Shown: one piece after another, positions 41,729-50,072 of the stretch | Position numbering within the stretch: position 1 is the first letter of the stretch | How the letters are laid out: each line of letters opens with the position of its first letter | Assembly: GCA_016710325.1 (NCBI GenBank) | Contig: JADJXK010000001.1 | Location: 1,860,001 to 1,924,000, forward strand | Length of the DNA: 64,000 nucleotides | Direction: 5' to 3' | Source: Candidatus Leptofilum proximum | GTDB lineage: Bacteria > Chloroflexota > Anaerolineae > Promineifilales > Promineifilaceae | The notes under the pieces: model-generated | Databases searched by the model: none | What the model was told of the DNA's origin: nothing | Seen by the model: only the letters and a program-made list of their open reading frames with translations | Made by a program: the position numbers and the translations under genes

Positions 41729-43183
41729 CTAAGAAAAGTGTTGGTTATTGTCCAGCTCGTCGGGGGGGATGAGTTTGAGGGGGATGTGGTTGCCAGCGGA
41801 TTTGCCGGGCTGGTAGACCACTTGCGAGGCGCCGATGAGCGCGTCCCAGACGTCGCCCATGGTGTCGGCCAGGATGACGGGGACGCCAAGCTGGTTGGCG
41901 ATGTCTTGCGGCGCAATGTCGTCCAGAGCGATGCGTTCGGGGTGGTCAAACATAACGCGGGGCAGCAGGATCAGGTCGCCGACGCCGCTGGCTTTGAGCT
42001 GTTCCAGCACGTCTTGCCCCATGAGCAGCCCGGCAGTAGTGATGGTGCCGCCCAGACGCTCGTTTTTGATTTCGCGCACGGTGAGGTTGGCGCCGGTGAG
42101 GGATTGGAATTGAACGGCCGTTTCCCGCAAAATTGGTGCAAATAATGCCCCTGTTACCAGAGTGAGAGATTGGAGATTGGCGATTGGAGATTGATTACCA
42201 GTCTTTAATCGCCAATCGCCAATCTCCTCTTTCACCTCTTGCCACTCATCCAAAAAATGCCGCACCATGCCCAGGCCGTTTTCATGCAGTTCCTGGCCGT
42301 CGTAGGCGTCCAGTGGGGGGACAGCGCGGTTGGTGACCAGGTACCACTCGTCGGTGGGGTAGACGAAGCGGACGCCAAACTTTTCCAGAAAGCCAGGCTG
42401 TAGCGACTCGACATAATCAAGGGTTACGGCCGCTTCCTCTTTTGTGTGGGGGCGCATACCATACTTGTGCTGCTTGGTCAGCCCTACAGGCACCACGCTG
42501 ACGGACTGCACTGTCGGCCACAGTTCGGCTAAATCGGCGATGGATTGTTCCAGCAAACGGCCGTCGTTCACCCCCGGCGTGACCACAATTTGGGTGTGGA
42601 CCTCGATGCCGCGTTCGCCCAGCCAGCGCAGCTGCTCCAGGATGTCTGGCGCGGTTTTGTTGCGCAGGTAGCGGCGCCGCGCTTCCCAGTCGGTGACGTG
42701 CACGGAAACGTAAAGCGGCGAGAGGTGCATGGCTTCGATGCGCCACCAGTCGTGCTCGCTCAGGTTGGTGAGGGTGACGTAGTGGCCAAAAAGGAAGCTG
42801 TAGCGGTAATCGTCATCTTTTATGTAAAGTGTACGGCGAAAGCGCGGCGCCATTTGCAGTACAAAACAAAACTCGCACAGGTTGGTGCAGCGGCGAATGT
42901 CGGTGTCGAAGGTGGGGTGGGCAAATTCCAGGCCAAGCTGCTGATTGTAGCGCCGCCGGGCTCTGACTGTCAGCATCTCGCCGCCGCGCCGCACCAGCAG
43001 GGTTACATCCTCTTCGGCGGCATAAAACTGCACGTCGATGATGTCTTCCACCGGGCTGCCGTTGATGGCCAGCAGCTCATCTCCGGCTTGCAAGCCTGCT
43101 TTGGCGGCCACGCTGCCCGGTTCGATGGCCACAATCTGGCCGCCGGTGTAGGTACTGAGGTCTATTTCCTGGAAGAGAGGCAT
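41729..43183 (-). CDS. PDZ-radical SAM-DUF512 protein
   Basis: 484 residues. An N-terminal PDZ-like part (GQIVAIEPGSVAAKAGLQAG) precedes a radical SAM core with RRCTNLCEFCFV (Cys-x3-Cys-x2-Cys). DUF512 occupies the C-terminal 180 residues with LGGTITTAGLLMGQDVL and LLPRVMFDHPE. The function of this family, often beside the der GTPase in Firmicutes, is unknown. Residues around 340-361 (EEIGDWRLKTGNQSPIANLQ) are encoded by a family A intergenic repeat (42165-42227) inserted in frame in front of LVTGALFAPIL. Length is greater than normal by that insert. Confidence 0.9.
   Translation of the reverse strand: MPLFQEIDLSTYTGGQIVAIEPGSVAAKAGLQAGDELLAINGSPVEDIIDVQFYAAEEDVTLLVRRGGEMLTVRARRRYNQQLGLEFAHPTFDTDIRRCTNLCEFCFVLQMAPRFRRTLYIKDDDYRYSFLFGHYVTLTNLSEHDWWRIEAMHLSPLYVSVHVTDWEARRRYLRNKTAPDILEQLRWLGERGIEVHTQIVVTPGVNDGRLLEQSIADLAELWPTVQSVSVVPVGLTKQHKYGMRPHTKEEAAVTLDYVESLQPGFLEKFGVRFVYPTDEWYLVTNRAVPPLDAYDGQELHENGLGMVRHFLDEWQEVKEEIGDWRLKTGNQSPIANLQSLTLVTGALFAPILRETAVQFQSLTGANLTVREIKNERLGGTITTAGLLMGQDVLEQLKASGVGDLILLPRVMFDHPERIALDDIAPQDIANQLGVPVILADTMGDVWDALIGASQVVYQPGKSAGNHIPLKLIPPDELDNNQHFS
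42165..42227. repeat. GAGATTGGAGATT-family hairpin, copy 4, inside a coding gene
   Basis: GAGATTGGAGATTGGCGATT, spacer, then AATCGCCAATCGCCAATCTC. It lies fully within the radical SAM gene and is read through on the minus strand as IGDWRLKTGNQSPIANLQS. Confidence 0.85.
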
Positions 43184-43195
43184 TTTTCGTAATCC

Positions 43196-43278
43196 GTGGT
43201 CAGTAATCCGTTTACCGATAACCGTTTACCGATTACCGTTCACCGATAACCGATAACCGTTCACCGATTACCGTTCAC
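43196..43278. repeat. ACCGATAACCGTT tandem word repeat
   Basis: At least eight variations of ACCGAT[AT]ACCGTT[TC] follow each other, starting in the gap and running into the cmk 3' end, where they encode EPVNGNR and the stop. Confidence 0.75.
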
Positions 43279-43965
43279 CGGCTCTTTAAGCATTTGGAAT
43301 ATCGCATCCACAATTTCTACTGGTGAACGATCAGTGCTGTCGATGAGGATGGCATCGGCGGCGGGGCGCAGGGGGGAATGTTCCCGGTTGCTGTCGATTT
43401 CGTCGCGGCGCTGCACGTCGGCCAGGATGTCGCCGTAGTCGGCGGTATGGCCCTGGGCCTGGCGGTCGTGGGTGCGGCGGCGGGCGCGCTCCGCGCTGCT
43501 GGCGGTGATGTACAGCTTCAGCGGTGCCTCGGGCATAACCACCGTGCCGATGTCTCGCCCGACCATGACCACTGCGCCTCGTTGGCCAAAGGCCCGCTGC
43601 CGTTTGACCATTTCCCGGCGCACGCCCAGGTAGCTGGACACCTGCGACACATTGGCATCGACGGCAGGGGTGCGCAGCCCCCAGGTGATGTCCTGCCCAT
43701 CGACGTGAACGGTGTAGTGACGGCCGTCTGCTTCACCACGCGCCGGGTAGATGTCGATCTGGATATTGCGGGCCAGTTGGGTAACGGCCGTTTCATCCGC
43801 CACGTCAATCCCCCGCTGCAAAGCCGCCCAGGTGATGGCCCGGTACATGCAGCCTGTGTCCAGATACAAAAAGTGTAACTTCTCGGCCAGCAGCCGCCCC
43901 ACGGTGGACTTGCCGGAAGCGGCCGGGCCGTCAATGGCAATCAGCGAAATTTGTTTCTTGACCAA
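43261..43965 (-). CDS. cmk: Cytidylate kinase
   Basis: 234 residues from TTG 43965, chosen because GAGGAA lies six bases upstream and the N-terminus VKKQISLIAIDGPAASGKST then fits the family; earlier codons would overlap rluB. The P-loop GPAASGKST, LDTGCMYRA and GRDIGTVV are conserved. It phosphorylates CMP and dCMP. It belongs to the classical scpB-rluB-cmk gene order. The C-terminus is provided by a repeat. Confidence 0.94.
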   Translation of the reverse strand: MVKKQISLIAIDGPAASGKSTVGRLLAEKLHFLYLDTGCMYRAITWAALQRGIDVADETAVTQLARNIQIDIYPARGEADGRHYTVHVDGQDITWGLRTPAVDANVSQVSSYLGVRREMVKRQRAFGQRGAVVMVGRDIGTVVMPEAPLKLYITASSAERARRRTHDRQAQGHTADYGDILADVQRRDEIDSNREHSPLRPAADAILIDSTDRSPVEIVDAIFQMLKEPVNGNR

Positions 43966-44074
43966 TACATTTCCTCGCGGTCTGTTTGCCGAAGTGAATG
44001 GGACGCAGATGAACGCTGATGACGCTGATTTTTCTTTGCCGCGTTTCCTTACGTCTTTTTTGCCACTCCGTTGA

Positions 44075-44968
44075 TTAATTTCTGGGTCCTTTTTGCGGCC
44101 CTTTTTTGCGCCCTGAGCCGGTTGGGCGCGGACCCGGTTTGTTGCCGCGGCCCCTGTCATCACCTTGCCGGGGTGTGGCACCACCTGGACGACGGCTGGG
44201 GCTGGTTGGAGCTCCGGATTTGCGGTGCGGCCGTTTTGCTTTGGACGCGGCAACGGTGACCTTGAGTGCCGTCACTTCCTTGTCGGTCAGGAGCCGCCAA
44301 TCGCCGGGCTTGAGGCTGCCCAGGCTGAGCGGCCCGATTTTCTCGCGCACCAGCTGGGTCACCGGGAAGCCGAGCATGTTGGCCACACGCCGGATTTGCC
44401 GCTTACGCCCTTCACGCATGACGATTTCCAGCTGCGTGAAGGAGACATCCTGCCGAACGACGGTGATTTTGGCGGGGATGGTTTTTCGGCCGTCCAGGTA
44501 CACACCTTCCTGCCACCTCGCCAGCGCCTCCTGGCTGATGCGCCCTTCTACGACCACTTTGTACGTTTTTTCGTGGCCGTAGCGCGGGTGGGTGAGCTTG
44601 TGGGCCAGCTCGCCATCGTTGGTCATGAGGATGAGGCCGGTGCTTTGTTTGTCCAGGCGGCCCACCGGGTAGAGGTGCCCTGGCAGCGGCACCAGGTCGC
44701 GCACGGTGGTGCGGCCCTCTTCCATCTCATCGTCCAGCGAGGAGATGACGCCTTTGGGCTTGTGCAGGGCGATGTAAATCGCTTCGGTCTGCAGCGGCTT
44801 GATGGGACGGCCGTTCACCACAATCGTGTCGGTGGCCGGATCGGCTTTATCACCCAGCGTTGCGGTACGGCCGTTGACCGAAACGCGGCCTTTCTCAATC
44901 AGCTTTTCACACTCGCGCCGGGAGCCGAGTCCGGCCTGGGCCATGAGTTTTTGAATTCGTTCTTCCAT
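44075..44968 (-). CDS. rluB: 23S rRNA pseudouridine synthase B-type
   Basis: 297 residues: an S4 domain (MEERIQKLMAQAGLGSRRE) then the RsuA/RluB catalytic domain with PVGRLDKQSTGLILMTNDG (catalytic Asp) and REGRKRQIRRVANMLG. The final 60 residues are a basic Arg/Gly/Pro/Lys tail, which RluB members often have for rRNA binding. It lies between scpB and cmk. Confidence 0.94.
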   Translation of the reverse strand: MEERIQKLMAQAGLGSRRECEKLIEKGRVSVNGRTATLGDKADPATDTIVVNGRPIKPLQTEAIYIALHKPKGVISSLDDEMEEGRTTVRDLVPLPGHLYPVGRLDKQSTGLILMTNDGELAHKLTHPRYGHEKTYKVVVEGRISQEALARWQEGVYLDGRKTIPAKITVVRQDVSFTQLEIVMREGRKRQIRRVANMLGFPVTQLVREKIGPLSLGSLKPGDWRLLTDKEVTALKVTVAASKAKRPHRKSGAPTSPSRRPGGATPRQGDDRGRGNKPGPRPTGSGRKKGPQKGPRN

Positions 44969-44978
44969 TTTATAAAAA

Positions 44979-45042
44979 GGAGATTGGCGATTGGAGACTA
45001 GAGATTGATAAACTTGCCAGTCTCCAATCTCTAATCTCCAAT
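44979..45042. repeat. GAGATTGGAGATT-family hairpin, copy 5
   Basis: GGAGATTGGCGATTGGAGAC, spacer with CTTGCC, then TCTCCAATCTCTAATCTCC. The outer end overlaps the 3' end of scpB, giving its final Ile-Gly-Asp and stop (ATTGGAGATTAG). Confidence 0.8.
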
Positions 45043-45594
45043 GGCCTCTTCCTCGTCCTCATCACTGACTTCTTCTAGTTCAGGCAGTTCGGTTACTGTG
45101 CTCAGGCCAAAGTGCTGCAGGAATTCCGGGGTGCTGCCGTAGAGAATCGGCCGTCCCGGCGTTTCCTGGCGGCCCACTTCTTCGATGAGCCCCTTGCTGA
45201 GCAGCGTGCGCAGCGAGCCATCGGAGTTGACGCCGCGAATCTGGTCAATCTGCGGGCGGGTGATGGGCTGCATGTAGGCGATAATGGCCAGGACCTCCAG
45301 CGCCGCCTGGCTGAGCCGCGTAGTCAGTTCCAGGCCCAAAAAGCGCTCGATCACGTCGCTGGACTCTGGGGCGGTGGTCAGCTGCACATCGCTGCCGCTC
45401 CACTGCAGGCGCAGCCCGCGCGTGGCGTACTGTTCCGCCAGGGAATCCAGCAGACTCTGCACCACGGCAGGCGTAGTTTCCAGCGCCTTGGCCAGCCGCT
45501 GCAGCGAAACCGGTCCGCTGGCCACAAATAGAACGCTCTCCAGTAAGGCGGTCAGGCTGACCGTTTCGTTTTGCGTTGAATCGGATGTTTCCAT
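45031..45594 (-). CDS. scpB: Segregation and condensation protein B
   Basis: 187 residues from ATG 45594 (an ATG at 45639 is also in frame). ALLESVLFVASGPVSLQRLAKAL and LSQAALEVLAIIAYMQPITRPQI are the ScpB two winged helices; RGVNSDGSLRTLLSKGLIEEVGR and PILYGSTPEFLQHFGL are typical. It dimerises and binds the ScpA kleisin on Smc. The acidic tail (EEVSDEDEEEAIGD) ends in residues given by a family A repeat. It is separate from scpA by 27 kb. Confidence 0.95.
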   Translation of the reverse strand: METSDSTQNETVSLTALLESVLFVASGPVSLQRLAKALETTPAVVQSLLDSLAEQYATRGLRLQWSGSDVQLTTAPESSDVIERFLGLELTTRLSQAALEVLAIIAYMQPITRPQIDQIRGVNSDGSLRTLLSKGLIEEVGRQETPGRPILYGSTPEFLQHFGLSTVTELPELEEVSDEDEEEAIGD

Positions 45595-45660
45595 GGTGGC
45601 TAACTTTGCCTTGTTGCTTATAATCACGGTTTGGGACATGGAATTGCCCAAAACGAGTGG

Positions 45661-45666
45661 ATTATA
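45661..45666 (-). promoter_or_regulatory. TATAAT -10 box for scpB
   Basis: ATTATA on the plus strand is TATAAT on the minus strand, preceded there by ACGTG. A clear -35 at 17 bases is lacking. Start would be near 45654, 60 bases before ATG 45594. Confidence 0.5.
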
Positions 45667-45737
45667 CACGTAAACTGACAATCGGCAGAAAATGAGCCGA
45701 TTTTTAGCGTAAGAACAACGCGTTAACAGGTTAAATT

Positions 45738-45786
45738 TCACGCAAAGGCGCAAAAAATAATATTACTCCTTTGCGCCTTTGCGTGA
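45738..45786. repeat. Perfect 17-bp inverted repeat between scpB and the M20 gene
   Basis: TCACGCAAAGGCGCAAA (45738-45754) and TTTGCGCCTTTGCGTGA (45770-45786) with an A/T-rich 15-base loop. It sits in a divergent gap. The words recur at 61040-61094. Confidence 0.85.
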
Positions 45787-45849
45787 GATACAATGGCAAC
45801 TTTATCGCAGACCCACAAATTGTGACGACAACATTAAACGGAGACGAAA

Positions 45850-47211
45850 ATGTCTGACCCTATCACCTATGCTCGCGAACATCAGGCTGACTATCTGGCT
45901 GAATTGATTGACTTTTTGCGTATTCCCAGCATCAGCACCCAGCCAGAACGGAAGGCAGAAACGGCCGCTGCTGCCCAATGGTTGGCAGACAAGTTGGCGC
46001 AGGCTGGCCTGGAAAATGTGGCGATTATTCCCACGCAGCGCCATCCCCTGGTTTATGCAGATTGGCTGCATGCAGGCGATGCCCCCACGGTGCTCATCTA
46101 CGGCCATTACGACGTGCAGCCTGCCGAGCCGCTGGCGCTGTGGGAGTCGCCGCCGTTTGAGCCCACGGTGCGCGATGACTATTTGTACGCGCGTGGTTCT
46201 TCGGATGACAAGGGGCAGGTTTATGTTCACGTAAAGGCGGTGGAGGCCATTTTGAAGAATAACGGCCGTCTCCCCGTCAATGTCAAGTTCATCGTGGAAG
46301 GCGAAGAAGAAAGCGGCGGTGAGAGCCTGGCTGCGTTCATCCCGCAAAACACCGAGATGCTGGCGGCGGACCTGGCCCTTGTATCCGACACGGCGATGGT
46401 CAGCGCTCAACAGCCGGCGATTGTGTACGGTTTGCGCGGCCTATGTTATGCCTTCATCGACATCGAGGGGCCAAAGCGGGATTTACACTCGGGCAGCTTT
46501 GGCGGCGGCATCAACAACCCGCTGAACGTGTTGGGGCACATCATTGCCAGGTTGAAGGATGAAGACGGCCGTGTTCTCATCCCCGGCTTTTACGATCGGG
46601 TACGGCCGTTATCCCAACAGGAGCGCACTATCCTGGCCCAATTCCCGCTGGATGAAGCCGCCTGGCTGGCCGAAACGGGCGCACCGGAGCCGTGGGGCGA
46701 ACCGGAATTTACCCTGGTAGAGCGGCTGGGGGCGCGGCCTACACTGGACGTGCACGGCATCATCGGCGGTTATACGGGCGAGGGTGCCAAGACAGTGCTG
46801 CCGTCCAAAGTACACGCCAAGGTGAGTATGCGCCTGGTGCCGGACCAGGATCATGAGGAAATCGGCCGTTTGCTAAAAGCCTACATTGCCGAGCTGGCGC
46901 CACCGAGCGTGCATGTGGAGGTTACCGTGGGGCATGGCGCGGCCGCCAGCATTACCAACTTCAACATTCCGGCGATGCAGGCCGCGGCCCAGGCGTACGC
47001 CACGGCCTTTGGTCAGGAACCGGTTTTCATGCGCGAGGGGGGCTCTATTCCGGTGGTTTCTGCTTTCCAGAGCCATCTGGGGGTGGAAACGGTACTCATG
47101 GGCTTTGGCCTGCCCAGCGACCAGATCCATGCGCCCAACGAGCGGTTTTACTTGCCCAACTTCTACCGGGGCATCGAAACCAGCATTCACTTTTTGCAGA
47201 ACTTGGGATGA
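45850..47211 (+). CDS. M20 family dipeptidase
   Basis: 453 residues; CGGAG is upstream of the ATG. Zinc ligands: IYGHYDVQP (His), GSSDDKGQV (bridging Asp), EGEEESGGES (catalytic Glu pair), VSDT (Asp) and a late His in SDQIHAPNE. A dimerisation domain is inserted in the middle (DLHSGSFGGGINNP). It is the CNDP/PepV-like form that cleaves dipeptides such as carnosine-like substrates. It is a single gene after a hairpin. Confidence 0.94.
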   Translation: MSDPITYAREHQADYLAELIDFLRIPSISTQPERKAETAAAAQWLADKLAQAGLENVAIIPTQRHPLVYADWLHAGDAPTVLIYGHYDVQPAEPLALWESPPFEPTVRDDYLYARGSSDDKGQVYVHVKAVEAILKNNGRLPVNVKFIVEGEEESGGESLAAFIPQNTEMLAADLALVSDTAMVSAQQPAIVYGLRGLCYAFIDIEGPKRDLHSGSFGGGINNPLNVLGHIIARLKDEDGRVLIPGFYDRVRPLSQQERTILAQFPLDEAAWLAETGAPEPWGEPEFTLVERLGARPTLDVHGIIGGYTGEGAKTVLPSKVHAKVSMRLVPDQDHEEIGRLLKAYIAELAPPSVHVEVTVGHGAAASITNFNIPAMQAAAQAYATAFGQEPVFMREGGSIPVVSAFQSHLGVETVLMGFGLPSDQIHAPNERFYLPNFYRGIETSIHFLQNLG

Positions 47212-47307
47212 GGGTTACTGTTTGCTGACAGTAAGGCCATCGACGGCTATGAGCTTCATCTGGTAACTAAAACAACGCAGCTGCAGACGGCCGTTTGTTT
47301 ACCGACT

Positions 47308-47634
47308 TCAAGCACTGCTTTCTTCGATACGTTTTTTCAAACGGGCAACTACTTCGTCTGTTAAGCCTTTATCTGGTTCTGCAGGTTCCCGTTCAGCCAG
47401 GAACGCCTTTGTTCTCTCCAGGGAGGCCTCTCCCAAGCTGTCTAACAATCTTTCGTAACTGGCTTTTTGTTCTCTAACGGTTTTTTCCGGCAGCACTTGA
47501 ATCGTATAGGTGGATGCAACCTGACGTGTCAGCATGTAGACGATATATTGATTGAGGGATACGCCCTCTTGTTGTGCGCGGTTTTCAAGCTCATTGTGTA
47601 AAGTTTCTGGTAGTCGGAGTGTAAAGCGTCCCAT
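47308..47634 (-). CDS. Ribbon-helix-helix antitoxin (HicB-C/Arc-like)
   Basis: 108 residues; MGRFTLRLPETLHNELENRAQQEGVSLNQYIVYML is an RHH DNA-binding domain. The C-terminal half is acidic/helical and would bind the toxin. It begins 11 bases after the PIN gene stop and is co-transcribed. The order is toxin first, reversed from classical vapBC. Confidence 0.85.
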   Translation of the reverse strand: MGRFTLRLPETLHNELENRAQQEGVSLNQYIVYMLTRQVASTYTIQVLPEKTVREQKASYERLLDSLGEASLERTKAFLAEREPAEPDKGLTDEVVARLKKRIEESSA

Positions 47635-47645
47635 AATAACCTCAT

Positions 47646-48068
47646 TTATTCAGCCAAAATCGCTATGAATTCGAGTGGTGCCATGACGACTAAACCAAGT
47701 TCAGTCTGTGCCCTAAGAAAATCTTTTTTGTTTGACGTTACGAGCAATGCATTGGCATTCATAGCGCAGTCAATCACTAAATCATCTCCTGGGTCTGGTG
47801 ATGCTGGTCTCCAAGTGTAATGAATAGAAGTAAAGTTGGCTTTGAGTAGCAAAGTCTTTAGCGCCGTTTGTGTATTGAGCCATATAGCCGGTGAAAATTT
47901 TCGTGAAAGCACGTCTACATACTCGTAAGCTAAAGCATCAGACACGCAAACCTGAATTAATTCGGCTAACCAAACATCAACAAGCAAGCCGCAAGAACTT
48001 TCCTTTTTTGTCAGCCCCTCAAAAAGTACATTTGTATCCAGAACAACGCGATAAGACTTGCCAACCAT
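47646..48068 (-). CDS. PIN-domain toxin
   Basis: 140 residues; VVLDTNVLFEGL (Asp), the Glu in LAYEYVDVL, DDLVIDCAMNANALLVTSNKKDF (Asp pair) are PIN nuclease acidic residues. It belongs to the COG1569-like PIN group that cuts RNA (tRNA or rRNA). The gene has lower GC than neighbours by eye, and the region 47300-48660 lacks ACGGCCGT, as fits a mobile module (weak evidence). Confidence 0.88.
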   Translation of the reverse strand: MVGKSYRVVLDTNVLFEGLTKKESSCGLLVDVWLAELIQVCVSDALAYEYVDVLSRKFSPAIWLNTQTALKTLLLKANFTSIHYTWRPASPDPGDDLVIDCAMNANALLVTSNKKDFLRAQTELGLVVMAPLEFIAILAE

Positions 48069-48239
48069 GGCGTCATTATAGCACTATATTTAGTGTCTTA
48101 AAACAGAGTAGACAGAAATGGTGACTGCCTGTACTAATGGACAGGAAAATATCCGGCCTCGCGACGGGGGTGGGTTTTAGCCGTTTCCCCCACAATATAC
48201 TCTAGCCCCACGCCAATCGATTAGCCTAAAGGAGAAAAT

Positions 48240-49997
48240 ATGAGCACCACAACCGCTGAATTCACCTTTGTTCGAGCCACTTCCCTGGCCGAATTGCAAA
48301 AAACCGCCTGCCAGACCCTTAGCCTCAACGGCCACACGCTGGCGCTCTGGTACGTGAATGGGCAGGTGTACGCTGTGGACAACCGCTGCCCGCACATGGG
48401 CTTCCCCCTGGATCGCGGCAGCGTGAAGGACGGCATCCTCACCTGCCACTGGCACCACGCCCGCTTCGACCTGGAAAGCGGCGGCACCTTCGACCAATGG
48501 GCCGACGACGTGCGCGCCTTCCCCGTGCAAATTCGCGATGGCGAGGTGTGGGTGAACCTGGCCAGCCAGCGTGATGCGCGGGCACACCAGCAGGATCGCC
48601 TCCAGGTGGGGCTGGAGCGCAACCTGTCATTGGTGATTGGCAAGGCGGTGCTGACGTTGATAGACGGCCGTTCCCCAGAAACGGCCGTATCCCCCTTCCG
48701 CATCGGCCTGGAATTTGGCACCCGCTACCGCAGCGCCGGTTGGGGCCAGGGCCTGACCATCCTCACCTGCCTGATGAACCTGCTGCCCCATCTCCATGAA
48801 GCCGACCGGCCGCGGGCCTTGTACAATGGACTCTCGGCTGTGGCGGCGGACACGGCGGGCAGCGCACCGCGCTTTGTGGTACGGCCGTTACCCGATACAA
48901 CCGCCGACATCCCCACCTTCAAACGCTGGTTCCGCCAGTTCATCGAAGTGCGCGACGATGAGGGAGCGGAGCGATGCATCGTTTCGGCTATTGAGGCGGG
49001 AGCCACGCCGCAGCAGATGGCCGACATGTTGTTTACGGCCGTAACCGACCATCGCTACATCCAGATTGGCCATCCCGCCGACTTTACCAACAAGGCGTTT
49101 GAGGCTCTGGATATTGTGGGCTGGGAATACGCCCAACCGGTGCTCACCAGCCTGGTGGCGGGTTACGCCGGGGCCAGCCGCATGGAGGAATCCAACGCCT
49201 GGCGGCATCCTATTGACCTGATTGAGATTTTGCATGAAGCGTTTGCCAGGCTGCCAGAGGTGGTGGCGGCTGGGGCCGCGAAAGATGGGGGGTGGAACGG
49301 CCGTACCGATCTGATTCCCGTTCTGCTGGCTGATGATCCCCAGGCCAGCGCCGACGCCTTGCTCAACAGCCTGGCCTCCGGTGCCAGCATGGTGGAACTG
49401 GCCGAAGCGGTAGCCTACGCGGCCGCGCTGCGTATCGCTCGTTTCCACACCAGTAACGAATTTGGTGATTGGGACACGGCGCTGCACACCTTCACCTTTG
49501 CCAACGCCATCATGCAGGGGCTGCGGCGGGCGCCGTCGGTGGAGCTGCTGCGCGGCGTGTTCGACGCGGCGATGAGCATCTATCTGGACCGCTTCCTCAA
49601 CATCCCGGCGGCGCGCATCCCGTCGGCTAATGGACAGGTGGTTCAGCCGGGTGATATGCTGGCTCAGTTTGCGGCGCTGCTCAACCGGCAGCAGCAGGTG
49701 AATGAATCCGCTGAGCTGGTGGCCCGCTTCCTGGGCAGCGACGGCAATGCGGACGACCTGCTGGCCCAGCTGGGCAGTTTGCTGCTGCGCGAGGATCGGG
49801 ATTTCCACACCATCCAGTGTGTAGAAGCGGCTCTTAATTTGTACAGCTTTTTGGGGGTTGGGGAAGAGGGCAGCCACGCACTCATCGCGGCGGCGCGCTA
49901 CCTGGCGGCCCATTCGCCCACGGTGCGTGCCCAGGGCCAGACCTACCAGATTGCTGCCCGGCTGCACCGCGGCGAGCATTTGTTTGAAGAGACATAG
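48240..49997 (+). CDS. Rieske [2Fe-2S] protein fused to a large helical domain
   Basis: 585 residues, AAAGGAG upstream. Residues 10-110 are a Rieske ferredoxin domain with Cys50-Pro-His52 and Cys69-His-Trp-His72 (cluster ligands), GSVKDGILTCHWHHARFDL. The remaining 450 residues are mostly helical, with repeated His and Glu such as VTDHRYIQIGHPADFTNKAFEAL, and no known domain is recognised. The fold may be an oxygenase or transport component. It is monocistronic with a terminator-like hairpin after it. Confidence 0.85.
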   Translation: MSTTTAEFTFVRATSLAELQKTACQTLSLNGHTLALWYVNGQVYAVDNRCPHMGFPLDRGSVKDGILTCHWHHARFDLESGGTFDQWADDVRAFPVQIRDGEVWVNLASQRDARAHQQDRLQVGLERNLSLVIGKAVLTLIDGRSPETAVSPFRIGLEFGTRYRSAGWGQGLTILTCLMNLLPHLHEADRPRALYNGLSAVAADTAGSAPRFVVRPLPDTTADIPTFKRWFRQFIEVRDDEGAERCIVSAIEAGATPQQMADMLFTAVTDHRYIQIGHPADFTNKAFEALDIVGWEYAQPVLTSLVAGYAGASRMEESNAWRHPIDLIEILHEAFARLPEVVAAGAAKDGGWNGRTDLIPVLLADDPQASADALLNSLASGASMVELAEAVAYAAALRIARFHTSNEFGDWDTALHTFTFANAIMQGLRRAPSVELLRGVFDAAMSIYLDRFLNIPAARIPSANGQVVQPGDMLAQFAALLNRQQQVNESAELVARFLGSDGNADDLLAQLGSLLLREDRDFHTIQCVEAALNLYSFLGVGEEGSHALIAAARYLAAHSPTVRAQGQTYQIAARLHRGEHLFEET

Positions 49998-50007
49998 TCA
50001 ATCCCCA

Positions 50008-50060
50008 TTTCCCCGGAAGCTGTGTGCAGGACGACTGCACATCTCATGTTTCCGGGGAAA
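50008..50060. terminator. Two-tier hairpin between convergent genes
   Basis: TTTCCCCGGA (50008-50017) with TCCGGGGAAA (50051-50060), and inside TGTGCAG (50023-50029) with CTGCACA (50035-50041). Short T/A runs flank both sides, so it may end transcription in both directions. Confidence 0.6.
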
Positions 50061-50072
50061 TTCGGGAGTGGT

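Noticed and set aside
43196..43278. ACCGATAACCGTT repeat as origin iterons
   Set aside because: Words alternate with variants in the same style as other gap repeats; no replication gene near.
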